Positions 1 through 9,217 of a stretch of 64,000 bases of DNA are shown piece after piece. A program made the translations under genes and the position numbers. Origin of the DNA: Paenibacillus chitinolyticus NBRC 15660. GTDB taxonomy: Bacteria; Bacillota; Bacilli; Paenibacillales; NBRC-103111. The stretch spans positions 62,001-126,000 of the forward strand of contig NZ_BBJT01000011.1 in assembly GCF_000739915.1 (NCBI RefSeq), in the 5' to 3' direction. How positions within the stretch are numbered: the stretch's first letter is position 1; each line of letters starts with the position of its first letter. The notes beneath the pieces are model-generated. The model was not told where the DNA came from, made no database searches, and saw only the letters and a program-made list of their open reading frames with translations.

Positions 1-3
1 TGG

Positions 4-136
4 TCGCCTACGAGGTTAGCTGACGGATTCGGATGTACAGGCCACCCTATTTACCCTGCCCGATTCAGGCACAAGCGGTAAAATTCACCCCAAAGTATGG
101 TTCCCCCGTTTTCCAACGGAAATTCGGCGTATGAAG
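4..136 (-). promoter_or_regulatory. c-di-AMP riboswitch (ydaO-yuaA type), 3' part of leader
   Basis: Read on the minus strand this stretch carries the conserved blocks of the ydaO/yuaA class: GCCGAAT, then ACGGGGGAACC, TTGGGGTGAAT, GCAGGGTAAATAGGGT, and the 3' block CCGAATCCGTCAGCTAACC followed by TCGTAGGCGA. The 5' GCC and 3' GGC ends can form P1. The class binds cyclic di-AMP and usually turns genes off, typically potassium or osmolyte transporters and cell wall hydrolases. The controlled gene lies left of the window and cannot be named. Recognition is from memory of the consensus, and the match is long and in the right order. Confidence 0.9.
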
Positions 137-161
137 TTGTGTGAAGAAATGAATCATCCGC

Positions 162-190
162 ATTATATATCTGTTATTAAACAAGCACAA
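162..190 (-). promoter_or_regulatory. Promoter of the c-di-AMP riboswitch transcript
   Basis: On the minus strand TTGTGC (185-190) is followed after exactly 17 nt by TATAAT (162-167). This sigma-A-type promoter would start transcription about 15-25 nt before the first conserved riboswitch block, which supports the riboswitch call and its direction. Confidence 0.7.
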
Positions 191-318
191 AGCCCTTTTA
201 ACCGGATTTTACGGGGGGAAACCTGGACAATCTTCCTGCAGCTAACTGGGAGTCACGAATTGGCATCCTTACGCAAACTGTGATACGGTTAAAAAAACGA
301 TCGGAGAAGGAGCTGACC

Positions 319-1977
319 ATGAAAAAATACGGTCCGGATAAACCGCTGCTGCTGCTCGCCCTGACCGGATTCCTTCTATATGCAGCCGTGGTTTTCATCT
401 ATAACGCCGGGGCCGCTCCCGCCGGTTCCGGTCCTTACGAAACGGCAGCCTCCATTACAAAAGAACAAGCCGCGGAGGCAGCGGTCGCTTGGCTGCGGCA
501 AAGGCAGGGCGCCGATGCCGAAAACGGTTCCGGCGCCGTTACGGTCGGAGGGTCTCCCGGCACATTCGTCAGCTATCAATCGGAGAAGGAACTCAGCGGT
601 TATCTGACCAAAGACAAGCTTCAAACGTTGTATGACAAGAGCTACGCCAGCCGGGTGCCCGTCGATTACTATCGGGTAGAAGTCGCCGAGGCTTCCCCTT
701 CGGTCCGTAAGTGGATCATCGATATCCATATGACCACGAAAGCCGTAATCGGCTGGTCCCGCATCGGCGGCGAAGCCCTGGCGGCCGTGTCCGCGTCGGA
801 TGCGGAGAAGGCCGCCAGGGAAGCGATAGCACGGCACGGCTACGAAGAGGCGGAATTCAAGCGGATCAGCCCTCCGGCCGCCATGTCCGGCATGCTGCTG
901 TTCGAGCGGGAGAAAGAGCCTGTCGGGGACGCAAAGCTGACGATCGGCGTGAAGCTGGACGGAACCTCCGTTTCCTCGTTCACCCAATCGTTCCGGCTCC
1001 CCGCCGCTTTCACGTCCTGGCTGAAGCATCAGGAGGATACCGCCTCCATGTGGACCCGCATCAGCTTGTGGGGCAACGGCCTGATGGCCCTGATCGCCCT
1101 CGGCTATACCGTCCTTAAATGGAGGACGGTCGATTTTTCCCGGGGCGTCCTGCTAACGGCGGTATATGCCGTGATCTACGTCATGAACAACATCAACATG
1201 TATCCGGCCTATAAAGCCGGCAGTACGCCGACGAGCAGCGGCCAGGAAGCGATTCTTTCGATCATGCTGATCAACTTCGTTACGCTGCTGATGGCTGCAG
1301 CCGTCTACTTCTCTTTCACGGCGGGCGAAGCCTTGTGGAGACGCGAAGGAAAGTCGGTCATGCCCCGCTGGCGCGACGCCGACTTCGGCGCCCGCATAAC
1401 CCGCAGCATGGTGCAGGGCTATCTGCTCTGCCTGTTCCTGCTCGGCCTCCAGCAGGTGCTGTTCCTTGTGGCGGAGAAAGGCTTCGGTGTCTGGTCGGTG
1501 AACGATCCGATGTCGTCTCCCCGCAACATGCTGCAGCCCGCTTTGCTTCCGCTGATGGCTTGGGCGGCGGGCATCTCCGAGGAGGCCACCTTCCGGCTGC
1601 TCGGCATCGCCCTGTTCAGCAGGCTGCTCCGGTTCAAATGGCTGGCCGTCCTCCTGCCCAGCCTCATCTGGGCGGCGGGTCACACCGCCTATCCGATCTA
1701 CCCGGTGTACACCAGGCTGATCGAGGTAACGGTGCTCGGCCTCGTCTTCGGCTACGCCTTCCTGCGGTACGGGTTCCTGACCGCCCTGTTCGCCCATACG
1801 GCTATGGACAGCATCCTCATGGGCCTGTCCCTTCTCACGGGCGAAGGGCTGGCAGCCAGCACGCCTGCGCTCGGCCTGCTCTATATGGCGTTGCCGGCCG
1901 CCGTCGCCCTTGCGGTATCCTGGCTTCACAAGCTGAGATTTGTGAGCGGAAGCAGGCAGAACCGGCGGCCCGTCTAG
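319..1977 (+). CDS. CPBP family intramembrane metalloprotease with a large N-terminal extracytoplasmic region
   Basis: A 552-residue membrane protein. Residues about 9-28 form one membrane helix, then come about 220 mostly soluble residues, then a multi-helix membrane domain from about residue 250. The CPBP (CAAX protease/bacteriocin-processing) signature is present: E421-E422-x3-R426, H455 in HTAYP, and H493 in FAHTAMD, the expected metal and catalytic residues. Family members cleave membrane-associated substrates; the substrate here is unknown. The ATG at 319 is preferred over an upstream in-frame one at 280 because GGAGAAGGAG precedes it at good spacing. The large outer domain is unusual for CPBP proteins. 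Confidence 0.8.
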   Translation: MKKYGPDKPLLLLALTGFLLYAAVVFIYNAGAAPAGSGPYETAASITKEQAAEAAVAWLRQRQGADAENGSGAVTVGGSPGTFVSYQSEKELSGYLTKDKLQTLYDKSYASRVPVDYYRVEVAEASPSVRKWIIDIHMTTKAVIGWSRIGGEALAAVSASDAEKAAREAIARHGYEEAEFKRISPPAAMSGMLLFEREKEPVGDAKLTIGVKLDGTSVSSFTQSFRLPAAFTSWLKHQEDTASMWTRISLWGNGLMALIALGYTVLKWRTVDFSRGVLLTAVYAVIYVMNNINMYPAYKAGSTPTSSGQEAILSIMLINFVTLLMAAAVYFSFTAGEALWRREGKSVMPRWRDADFGARITRSMVQGYLLCLFLLGLQQVLFLVAEKGFGVWSVNDPMSSPRNMLQPALLPLMAWAAGISEEATFRLLGIALFSRLLRFKWLAVLLPSLIWAAGHTAYPIYPVYTRLIEVTVLGLVFGYAFLRYGFLTALFAHTAMDSILMGLSLLTGEGLAASTPALGLLYMALPAAVALAVSWLHKLRFVSGSRQNRRPV

Positions 1978-1983
1978 AGAGTC

Positions 1984-2037
1984 GGCGGCTTTGTCTGCAA
2001 GCGGGGGCAATGGCCCCCCTGCCGGCAGCAAGCCGCC
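1984..2037. other. Large nested hairpin after the CPBP gene
   Basis: GGCGGCTT (1984-1991) pairs with AAGCCGCC (2030-2037), and inside it GGGGGC pairs with GCCCCC around an AATG loop. It begins 6 nt after the protease stop codon. It lacks a T-run, so it may protect or end the transcript rather than act as a standard intrinsic terminator. The rest of the gap to uvrC (2038-2205) shows nothing I recognise. Confidence 0.45.
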
Positions 2038-2205
2038 CGGACTCTTGGATACGGCAGCCCGCACACGGCGGACACGGTCATGCGGAACATCGCCGCGAAG
2101 ACCCTGATGGAGCCCCGCGGCGCAAACGGCATAACCGGTTGGCTGCGGCAAGTCCCGTAAACCGGCGGAAGTGCAATCACCGCCGACTTGCGCCGCATTA
2201 AACGC

Positions 2206-2244
2206 ACAAAAAAGAGGAACCGTCTCAAATGGACGGTTCCTCTT
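2206..2244 (-). terminator. Intrinsic terminator of uvrC
   Basis: A perfect 13-bp stem (AAGAGGAACCGTC pairing with GACGGTTCCTCTT) is followed on the minus strand by a T-rich tail. The stem overlaps the uvrC stop codon. Confidence 0.85.
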
Positions 2245-4282
2245 GTTCTTGTTCTCCCCGCAGAGCGGTCAATATTTGTGCGGCGAGCTTCTCGCCGATT
2301 CCCAGAGGCCGGAAATCTTCAACCGCGGCCTCTTTGATTTTTTTAACGGACCCGAAATGCTTCAGCAGCAGCTTCCGGCGTTTCTCCCCGATACCGGGAA
2401 TCGCATCGAGCTGCGAAACGACCATCGACTTCGCCCGCCTCTCCCGGTGGAACGTAATCGCGAAGCGGTGGACTTCGTCCTGGATCCGCTGCAGCAGGTA
2501 AAATTCCTGGCTGTCGCGCGGAATGGGAACGACTTCGGCGGGGTCGCCGGCCAGCAGCATCGCGGTTTTGTGCTTCGCGTCCTTGGACAGGCCGCACACC
2601 GGGACGAACAGCCCCAGCTCATTCTCCAGCACGTCGATAGCGACCGACATCTGCCCTTTGCCGCCGTCCACGATGATCAGATCGGGCAGCGCCAGGTTCT
2701 CTTTCAGCACCCGCTCGTAACGGCGGCGGATGACTTCCCGCATGGACTCGTAGTCGTCCGGTCCCTTCACGGTCTTGATCTTGTACTTGCGGTACTCCTT
2801 CCGGTCCGGCTTCCCGTCCGTAAAGACGACCATCGCGGCCACCGGGTCGGAGCCCTGAATGTTCGAGTTGTCGAAAGCCTCGATCCGCGTGACCGGCCCC
2901 GTACCGAGCCAACTGCCCAGGTTCTCCACAGCCAGCACCGTGCGCTGCGCATCCCGCTCGATGAGGCGGAACTTCTCCTCCAGGCCGACGCGCGCGTTGT
3001 CCTTGGCCATGTCGACCATCTGCTTTTTGAGCCCGCGCTGCGGAAAATGCACTTTCACCTTCAGCCAGCTCTCCAGCGCTTCCTTCACGTCTTTCTGCTC
3101 CGCGGTCGTCGGCATGCTGCGCGAATCGGAACCGGCGTGCTCCTCGGCTTCCGCCGCGAGCGGCGACGGCAAGGCCGCCTCTTCCGGGGCTTCCCGCAGG
3201 CTCTCCGGCGATCCGCCGTCTTCTCCGGCTTGCGGGACAGCCGCGCCCGCCGCTGCCTCCATACCGGCGCTCAGGCTTCCTGCCGGCAGCTCCTGCTGGC
3301 TGCGGCCGGGCAGGAAGATTTCCTTCGGCAGCGCCGGGTTCTCGCTGTATACCTGCATCACGTAAGTGATAAAGTCCTCGTACTCGTCTCCATAGTACGG
3401 GAACATGGTCACATGCCGTTCGATCAGCTTGCCCTGGCGCATGTACAGAATCTGCACGCACATCCAGCCTTTATCTGCGACGTAGCCGAAAATATCGCGG
3501 TCCACCACATCCGTGGTCGTAATCTTCTGCTTCTCCATCACCGCGTCGATGTTCACGATCAGATCGCGGAGCTCCTTCGCCCGCTCGAAGTTCAAATCCT
3601 CTGCAGCGGCGTGCATCTTCGAGGTCAGTTCCTGCTTGACCTGTTCATGACCGCCGTTCAGGAAGCGCACAATCCCCTGCACCATCTCGTCATTCTGCTG
3701 CTGCGTGATGTCATGCTCGCACGGAGCCAGGCACTGGCCCAAATGATAATACAGGCAGACGCGGTCCGGGATCGTTTTGCACTTCCGCAGCGGATAAAGC
3801 CGGTCAAGCAGCTTTTTCGTCTCCTGCGCGGCAAAAGCGTTCGGATAAGGCCCGAAATACTTCCCTTTGTCTTTGACGATCTTGCGCGTCACTTCCAGGC
3901 GCGGATGCTCTTCATGGGTAATTTTGATATAAGGAAACGACTTGTCGTCTTTAAGCAGCACATTATAGCGCGGATAATGCTGTTTAATCAGATTGCATTC
4001 CAGGATAAGCGCCTCGATGTTGCTTGAGGTCACGATATATTCGAAATCACGGATTTCCGACACAAGCCGCTGTGTCTTCCCGTCATGACTTCCGGTAAAA
4101 TAAGAACGCACGCGGTTTTTGAGCACTTTGGCTTTCCCCACGTAAATAATCGTGCCTTCCGCGTTCTTCATAAGGTAACAGCCCGGCTTATCCGGCAGCA
4201 AGGCCAGCTTGTTGCGAATATGGTCCTCGCTCTCCTCGCGGGTCATTCTGTGGAGAGGTTCTCCCCCCCGTTCTTCCGTCAC
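2225..4282 (-). CDS. uvrC: Excinuclease ABC subunit C
   Basis: UvrC makes the dual incisions of nucleotide excision repair together with UvrA and UvrB. Domains: GIY-YIG nuclease at about 30-110 ([18 protein letters not shown]), UVR motif for UvrB contact at about 215-250, RNase H-like nuclease with DNSN at about 481 and DEVHRFAI at about 602, and helix-hairpin-helix at about 625-675. At 685 residues it is longer than the usual 590-620 because of an acidic, Ala/Glu/Ser-rich insert at about 328-395 between the UVR and nuclease domains. Start is GTG with AAGGAGGG 8 nt upstream. It stands alone between two terminators. Confidence 0.97.
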   Translation of the reverse strand: MTEERGGEPLHRMTREESEDHIRNKLALLPDKPGCYLMKNAEGTIIYVGKAKVLKNRVRSYFTGSHDGKTQRLVSEIRDFEYIVTSSNIEALILECNLIKQHYPRYNVLLKDDKSFPYIKITHEEHPRLEVTRKIVKDKGKYFGPYPNAFAAQETKKLLDRLYPLRKCKTIPDRVCLYYHLGQCLAPCEHDITQQQNDEMVQGIVRFLNGGHEQVKQELTSKMHAAAEDLNFERAKELRDLIVNIDAVMEKQKITTTDVVDRDIFGYVADKGWMCVQILYMRQGKLIERHVTMFPYYGDEYEDFITYVMQVYSENPALPKEIFLPGRSQQELPAGSLSAGMEAAAGAAVPQAGEDGGSPESLREAPEEAALPSPLAAEAEEHAGSDSRSMPTTAEQKDVKEALESWLKVKVHFPQRGLKKQMVDMAKDNARVGLEEKFRLIERDAQRTVLAVENLGSWLGTGPVTRIEAFDNSNIQGSDPVAAMVVFTDGKPDRKEYRKYKIKTVKGPDDYESMREVIRRRYERVLKENLALPDLIIVDGGKGQMSVAIDVLENELGLFVPVCGLSKDAKHKTAMLLAGDPAEVVPIPRDSQEFYLLQRIQDEVHRFAITFHRERRAKSMVVSQLDAIPGIGEKRRKLLLKHFGSVKKIKEAAVEDFRPLGIGEKLAAQILTALRGEQEQEEPSI

Positions 4283-4343
4283 TGCCTCTCCCTCCTTAGG
4301 CTTGCTATATTAAAAATGGTTCTCTCTTTATCGGATAAATGAC

Positions 4344-4384
4344 AAAAAAAGCTCCTTTTCAGCATAGCAGAAAAAGAGCTTTTT
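4344..4384 (-). terminator. Intrinsic terminator of trxA (likely bidirectional)
   Basis: An AAAAGCTC/GAGCTTTT stem extended by TTTTC/GAAAA is flanked by A- and T-runs. On the minus strand it ends with seven Ts just after trxA. Confidence 0.8.
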
Positions 4385-4409
4385 CTCATCGTTTGTTTGC
4401 GCGAGGCAA

Positions 4410-4724
4410 TTATTGGTGACGGGAAAGAACGTTCTTGAGCGCGTCCTTCGATTGGAAACCGACGACTTTGTCGACCGGTTGACCGTTTTTGAATACGATC
4501 AGGGTCGGGATGCTCATAACGCCGAAGCGGGAAGCGGATTCCGGATTGTCATCCACGTTCACTTTCGCGATTTTCAAGCTTTCTTCCTCTTTGGCCAATT
4601 CTTCCAGAACCGGTGCGATCATCTTGCAAGGTCCGCACCATGGTGCCCAGAAATCAACGAGAACCGTGCCTTCTCCTTCTACTTCGCCTTTAAAGGACTG
4701 GTCTGTTACGTTTACGATCGCCAT
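4410..4724 (-). CDS. trxA: Thioredoxin
   Basis: A 104-residue thioredoxin, the full family length, with the active site W-C30-G-P-C33 and the cis-proline segment [12 protein letters not shown]. It reduces protein disulfides in the cytoplasm and is itself reduced by thioredoxin reductase. The start ATG follows a GAGGAAGAA ribosome site. It has its own promoter and terminator and is divergent from the small membrane protein gene at 4984. Confidence 0.97.
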   Translation of the reverse strand: MAIVNVTDQSFKGEVEGEGTVLVDFWAPWCGPCKMIAPVLEELAKEEESLKIAKVNVDDNPESASRFGVMSIPTLIVFKNGQPVDKVVGFQSKDALKNVLSRHQ

Positions 4725-4795
4725 GATTTCTTCCTCCTCATTTATCTAAAAGTTCATCGAAATCCTCAGCGGATCCGGATATTGTCAACATGTAA

Positions 4796-4823
4796 AGTAT
4801 ACCACAATGTGTCGGTTTTTCAA
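4796..4823 (-). promoter_or_regulatory. trxA promoter
   Basis: Minus strand: TTGAAA (4818-4823), 16 nt, TATACT (4796-4801), about 70 nt upstream of the trxA start. A good sigma-A-type match. Confidence 0.65.
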
Positions 4824-4899
4824 CCGAACAGAGCAAGCCCTAAAATCTGGAGTTCTTCGGGTTGTGCCAACTTTGTCATGCTTTGAATCTCCGGGCATC

Positions 4900-4929
4900 T
4901 TTACAAGTTTCGCGAAAAATGGGTATACT
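4900..4929 (+). promoter_or_regulatory. Promoter of the yqzM-like gene
   Basis: TTTACA (4900-4905), 18 nt, TATACT (4924-4929), 55 nt before the start codon at 4984. Confidence 0.55.
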
Positions 4930-4983
4930 GGCAATAAGCCTACGTCTGCTTATTTTCGGGCAGACAAGTGAGGAGGAACAGGC

Positions 4984-5130
4984 ATGAGCGATCCTAAACA
5001 TCCGGAACTTCATTTGAATGAAGAGCCCCGCAACGATCTTATGGATGTTGCCCTCGGTTTTGGCGGATTCTTCGCCGTTTTGATGATCATTTTCATCATT
5101 GGGGTCATTATTAAACTGGTGATCGGATAA
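4984..5130 (+). CDS. yqzM: YqzM family small membrane protein
   Basis: A 48-residue protein with a charged N-terminus (MSDPKHPELHLNEEPRNDLM) and one C-terminal membrane helix of about 25 residues rich in Phe, Ile and Val. Layout and the conserved glycine- and phenylalanine-rich start of the helix match the YqzM family of spore formers, whose function is unknown. The ribosome site GAGGAGGAA stands 7 nt before the ATG. A clear promoter and terminator frame it, so it is a real single-gene unit despite its size. Confidence 0.8.
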   Translation: MSDPKHPELHLNEEPRNDLMDVALGFGGFFAVLMIIFIIGVIIKLVIG

Positions 5131-5147
5131 TCCGGACCGCCTGAAAG

Positions 5148-5178
5148 AAACCTGCTGCATATGCGGACAGGTTTTTTT
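5148..5178 (+). terminator. Terminator of the yqzM-like gene
   Basis: AAACCTG pairs with CAGGTTT and is followed by a run of seven Ts. Confidence 0.8.
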
Positions 5179-5315
5179 CTTGTTTTCCGCCGTTTATCGG
5201 GAGAAAAATACCTTTTGGCAGCAATCAAGCAGGACTTTGGTCTCAAAACGCAGAATTCTGGTAAAGGGCCATTTTTGCCCTTTGCTAAATAACAGATGAA
5301 ACTAGAGAAAATGGG

Positions 5316-6332
5316 GTGCCCTTTTTGATTCAATTGTCTGATGACCGGATGAAGCAGGTCCGTTTTACCGGTATAACCGAGAATGACCTGCAGCTGCTAA
5401 AAGCAAATGAACCCGCTTTCAAAGAAGTTGTGGAAGAGGTGGTGGAGCAGCTCTACGAGCAAATCGCCGCCGAACCCGAACTCAGAGACCTGATCTCGCG
5501 GCACAGCACGCTGGAGCGCTTGAAGCAGACGCAGGCGGATTACTTCCTGTCCATGGCTTCGGGCGTACTGAACGAACAGTATATCCAGAACCGGCTGATC
5601 GTAGGCAGAGTGCATTCCCGGATCGGTCTGACAACGGAATGGTACCTCGGAACCTACATGCTGTATCTCGATCTGTCCCTCCGTCATTTCAAGCGTGTCC
5701 TTCCGGACGGAGCTTGGCTTGAAGTGGTCCATTCCCTGACAAAAATGTTCAATCTTGACTCGCAGCTCGTTCTGGAAGCGTACGAGCATGACGAGAAAGC
5801 TAAAATACAACAGTTGGCCGATGATCAGGCCATCATGCTCTCCGGTATTTCCAAAGCCGTTCAGGATCTCGCCTCCATGATGGTCGAGCTGAGCAGCAGC
5901 AGTCAGATCGTGGCCGAGACGGCCGTACAAACCGCGGAATCCCAGGACAAGTCGCATCAATATTTAAAAGACCTGGAGGAAGAAGTCGGCCACATCCACG
6001 CGATGGGCGCTCTCATGAAGGAAGTGTCGGAGCAAACTCACCTTCTCGGCCTCAATGCGGCCATCGAAGCGGCCCGCGCCGGCGATGCCGGACGCGGCTT
6101 CGAAGTCGTCGCCAACGAAGTGCGCAAGCTCGCCTCCCGTTCCCGGGAATCGCTGGAGCTGATCGAGGACAAGCTAACCGCGATCCGCACGATTCTCGGC
6201 ACCGTACACGGCGAGTCCGAGCAGACGTCCATCTACGCGCGCACGCAGGCCGCAAGCTCCCAGGAGCTCAGCTCGTTCGTCCAGATGGTCGAGCAGGTCG
6301 CGCACGATCTGGAGCGCCTCAAAAAGAAATAA
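5316..6332 (+). CDS. Globin-coupled sensor / chemotaxis-type transducer (HemAT-like)
   Basis: A soluble protein of about 338 residues with no membrane helix. Residues about 15-170 are a protoglobin (globin-coupled sensor) domain with the probable proximal haem ligand H100 in [15 protein letters not shown]. Residues about 180-338 form a methyl-accepting-type signalling coiled coil whose hairpin tip carries [19 protein letters not shown]. HemAT proteins sense oxygen and signal to CheA. At 338 residues it is shorter than B. subtilis HemAT (about 430), mostly in the signalling arms. Start is uncertain: GTG at 5316, or TTG at 5325, which has GGGGTG better placed as a ribosome site. Confidence 0.85.
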   Translation: MPFLIQLSDDRMKQVRFTGITENDLQLLKANEPAFKEVVEEVVEQLYEQIAAEPELRDLISRHSTLERLKQTQADYFLSMASGVLNEQYIQNRLIVGRVHSRIGLTTEWYLGTYMLYLDLSLRHFKRVLPDGAWLEVVHSLTKMFNLDSQLVLEAYEHDEKAKIQQLADDQAIMLSGISKAVQDLASMMVELSSSSQIVAETAVQTAESQDKSHQYLKDLEEEVGHIHAMGALMKEVSEQTHLLGLNAAIEAARAGDAGRGFEVVANEVRKLASRSRESLELIEDKLTAIRTILGTVHGESEQTSIYARTQAASSQELSSFVQMVEQVAHDLERLKKK

Positions 6333-6365
6333 GCCGGGCAACCTCGCTGCCGGCTTCACCTTCCC

Positions 6366-6437
6366 AGCTCCGCGGCATACCGCGGAGCTGGAACGACCAA
6401 GAGCCGCCTGCGGATTGCATTCCGCGGCGGCTCTTGG
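6366..6437. terminator. Two strong hairpins between convergent genes
   Basis: AGCTCCGCGG/CCGCGGAGCT (6366-6389), then CCAAGAGCCGCC/GGCGGCTCTTGG (6397-6437), lie between the sensor gene and dnaI, whose transcripts converge. Neither has a clear T-run. They probably serve as transcript ends for both strands. Confidence 0.5.
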
Positions 6438-6461
6438 CGTATACGAACAAACGGGCGGCCG

Positions 6462-7412
6462 CTAGGCCCCCCGTTTGTTATATCCGTCCACGGTCACGAC
6501 TTCGACATAAGGCCGTACCCGGTCCATAATCCGCTGGCCTTTGTACTCCTCGTCACCGTCTTTGTTCGTAAAGCTGAAATGCTTCTCCAGGGCGTCCAGA
6601 TCGTAATTGGACGTAAAGAATGTCGGCTTTCGGTTCATCCGGTAGTTGAGAATCGCTCCCAGGACATGGTCGCGCAGCCACGGATTGAGATTCTCCGCTC
6701 CGATATCGTCGAAGACCAGAAGGTCCGTCTCCTTCAGCAGTTCGATCGTCTCCTTCAGCTTTTGCGGCTCTCCGAACATCCCCTTGAGATCCTCCGCAAA
6801 ATCCGGCATATATACGATGGCTCCCGTAAAGCCCTTTTTCGCCAGCTGATAGAGCATGTAGCACATCAGGAACGTTTTGCCCGTACCGAAGGAGCCCTGC
6901 AAGTAAAGCCCTTTCTTCTGCAGCCCTTCTTCCGTTGTCCTCATCACGTAGTCGTTCAGGAAATCAACAGCCTTGGCGCGCTCCATATCCGCCCGCAAAA
7001 TATCCGCGTACGTATGCTCCCGGCTGAGCGCCTGCTCGTCGATGTGAAACGTGCGGATCCGGCTGCGGATCGCATCTTGGGACTGCTTCGCTATAAATTT
7101 GCGGCAGGCCGTTTTTTCTTCGTGAATATAAGTCCGGCCGCCGTTGTCTTCGATGTTCAGCATCGTATAATGCCCCTGCATATCGTTCGGGCACCGCTCC
7201 AACCCAGGGCAGTTCAGGCAGTTCTTATGCTCTCTCGCATACTGGTATAGACGGTTCATGTTGATTTTGAGCGTATGATCGTCCAGCTGCGGATACTGTC
7301 CGCGAAGCTTCAGGATCAGCGGATCCTCCAGCACCTGTTTGGCCTGTTCCTCCGCCCTCTGCATCCAACTGCTCTTGGGCATTTGTTTCAGCATATCGGA
7401 CAGGGATTCCAT
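6462..7412 (-). CDS. dnaI: Primosomal protein DnaI (helicase loader)
   Basis: DnaI is the AAA+ ATPase that loads the replicative helicase DnaC at origins and stalled forks. A 316-residue protein: N-terminal helicase-binding region with a zinc-binding-like cluster (NCLNCPGLERC at about 64-74 and a later Cys near 103), then the AAA+ domain with Walker A GSFGTGKT and Walker B LLVFDDIGAE. The ATG at 7412 is chosen because GGAGGA precedes it; an ATG 21 nt upstream has no such site. It follows dnaB by 33 nt on the same strand, the usual dnaB-dnaI order of Firmicutes. Confidence 0.95.
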   Translation of the reverse strand: MESLSDMLKQMPKSSWMQRAEEQAKQVLEDPLILKLRGQYPQLDDHTLKINMNRLYQYAREHKNCLNCPGLERCPNDMQGHYTMLNIEDNGGRTYIHEEKTACRKFIAKQSQDAIRSRIRTFHIDEQALSREHTYADILRADMERAKAVDFLNDYVMRTTEEGLQKKGLYLQGSFGTGKTFLMCYMLYQLAKKGFTGAIVYMPDFAEDLKGMFGEPQKLKETIELLKETDLLVFDDIGAENLNPWLRDHVLGAILNYRMNRKPTFFTSNYDLDALEKHFSFTNKDGDEEYKGQRIMDRVRPYVEVVTVDGYNKRGA

Positions 7413-7445
7413 CGGGGTTCCTCCTCCCGCCATTGTCTAGAACTC

Positions 7446-8954
7446 TCAGGAATTAAACATTTCATCGAGCTTCTTCGCCTTGCGCAGCATCGCTTCCAGC
7501 TCTTCTTCCGTCACGCGGGACGTCTGCCCCTTGTTCTGGACGATCGGGATCTGCGGCTTCATCTGCTTGCCGGCCGTGCGTGCTTTCCCCTTGCCGGCGT
7601 AACCGCCGGATGCTTTGGCCGCCGCCGCTTTGGCCGCCGCCTGCTGCCGGAACTGCAGCCGCTGGCGCACATATTCGACGGCCTGCTCGAACGATGCGAT
7701 CTGCTTGCCGAGCATGTCCGACGCGACCGCTTCGATGGACGACTTGGCCCACGAGCGTTTGTCGATATGGATATAATGGATCAGGACATTAATAACTTCT
7801 TCTTTAAGCTTATAATTGAGATCGATTTTCTCGAAAATATCCAGAACGCCGTTCGGAACCGGACCTTGGGTAAAAAAGCTTTGCAGCACCAGGGTGTAAG
7901 GTTCGTTCTTAAGCAGCGAATTGTACTGGTGCTCGTTGTGCGATCCCTGCAGGAAAGCCGGAACCTCCAGGTAGTACTGCATTTCCACCGACCGGGCTCC
8001 TTCTTCGGAATCGGCCGTATTGCCTCCGGAGTCACCCGACTCAGCGCGGTGAAGGAAACGCTCGCGCTCTTCCTCTCTCTTCTTTCCCTGGCGGAAATAC
8101 AGATTCGCCTTGTACTGCAGGGAATCGATCTGAAGCTCGCCGTCCTCGTCGAACATTCCATCCTCATCCAGCAGACGAACCGTTTCCTGCAGAGTCAGGC
8201 TGTATTTCCTCGCTACCATGTTAATGGAGATCATCGTTTCGGGCTTGTACTTCAAATTCTCGACATAGATGCGGTTAAATGACTCCCGGGGATACCGGGT
8301 GATAAGATCCGCGTAGGCGTAGCCTTTGGTCGTCACGTCAAGCGCCTGCGCGGCTTGTTTGCCGGCCGACGCTTCGTACAGAGCCTGCTCCAGCTCGTAG
8401 TCGATCACTTGGGTGTTCAGGCGGAACAGTTCGTAGAAAGGCACCGACAAATTCTCGCTGTCCGCTCCCGTCAGCTCCGCGGGCTCCGGCATCGTAAGCT
8501 CGTCGCGCAGCGACAGCAGCAGAAACTTGCCGATTTTGTCCCGGAGGAGCAAGGTCAGGTGCTGATTGCGGAAAAATTCGTTCGGTGAAAGCGGGCAGAA
8601 CAGCGTGTACTCGTAGATGTAATCATCCTCGTCCTGCATGTAAATGCGAGACGTCTGAAGCAGCCCGACGGCCTCCAGTTTCGAGGACTGCTCGATGAAC
8701 AGCTTGCGGCTGCGCTCGCCCGGGTCCAATTCCAGCGATAAAAAAAGCTTGCGCTGCTGCTCCAGCCCTGCATAGCCCGTTTTATCCGACGGGACCTGCT
8801 GGTAGAGCGTATGGTACAAGCTGACGGCATAGCCCCCGATCATCGGCTGATAGATCGAAGACAACATTTTATAATCAAGACTGCTTAACGCGAAATCCCG
8901 GTACACGCAGAACCGGTGATTCTCTGTAAAATGCAGCAAATTGGTCAATCGCAT
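7446..8954 (-). CDS. dnaB: Replication initiation and membrane attachment protein DnaB (Firmicute type)
   Basis: A 502-residue protein of the DnaB/DnaD superfamily, a helicase co-loader working with DnaD and DnaI and linked to membrane attachment of the origin. The N-terminal winged-helix part (about 1-150) includes the segment around LSSLDYKMLSSIYQPMIGGY; the DnaD-like C-terminal domain covers about 310-440; the tail is basic, Ala/Lys-rich and probably disordered. Start is uncertain: ATG at 8954 has GGAG 9 nt upstream, while in-frame ATGs at 8969 and 8996 would add 5 or 14 residues. It forms an operon with dnaI. Confidence 0.93.
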   Translation of the reverse strand: MRLTNLLHFTENHRFCVYRDFALSSLDYKMLSSIYQPMIGGYAVSLYHTLYQQVPSDKTGYAGLEQQRKLFLSLELDPGERSRKLFIEQSSKLEAVGLLQTSRIYMQDEDDYIYEYTLFCPLSPNEFFRNQHLTLLLRDKIGKFLLLSLRDELTMPEPAELTGADSENLSVPFYELFRLNTQVIDYELEQALYEASAGKQAAQALDVTTKGYAYADLITRYPRESFNRIYVENLKYKPETMISINMVARKYSLTLQETVRLLDEDGMFDEDGELQIDSLQYKANLYFRQGKKREEERERFLHRAESGDSGGNTADSEEGARSVEMQYYLEVPAFLQGSHNEHQYNSLLKNEPYTLVLQSFFTQGPVPNGVLDIFEKIDLNYKLKEEVINVLIHYIHIDKRSWAKSSIEAVASDMLGKQIASFEQAVEYVRQRLQFRQQAAAKAAAAKASGGYAGKGKARTAGKQMKPQIPIVQNKGQTSRVTEEELEAMLRKAKKLDEMFNS

Positions 8955-9217
8955 AGCATCAAACTCCATCCGTACCTTAAAAGGTCTGAACATCATTTTA
9001 CCACAAATCTCGACAAGGAAGGGAATGAAAAATGTTACCTGGCCTTAATGACGAGGGGCCGCCCCGACTAAAGTCTAACTCCAAAACCGCCTTAGGGCCG
9101 TTTTGGCTCTCCTTCCGATCCGGTAAGATAAAGACATGAAATACGAAAAACGGCGCAAGACAAACGAGCCGGACCGGTTCCGGACCCCACAATCGACCAT
9201 TCCAAAGGAGAGAATTA

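Noticed and set aside
1153-2151. Minus-strand frame opposite the CPBP gene
   Set aside because: Shadow of a clear membrane protein gene; no motifs, and it also runs through the hairpin at 1984-2037.
2171-4027. Long open frame of over 600 codons on the plus strand across uvrC
   Set aside because: It is antisense to a complete uvrC, lacks a ribosome site and family motifs, and its Arg/Leu/His-rich composition is that of a GC-rich shadow frame.
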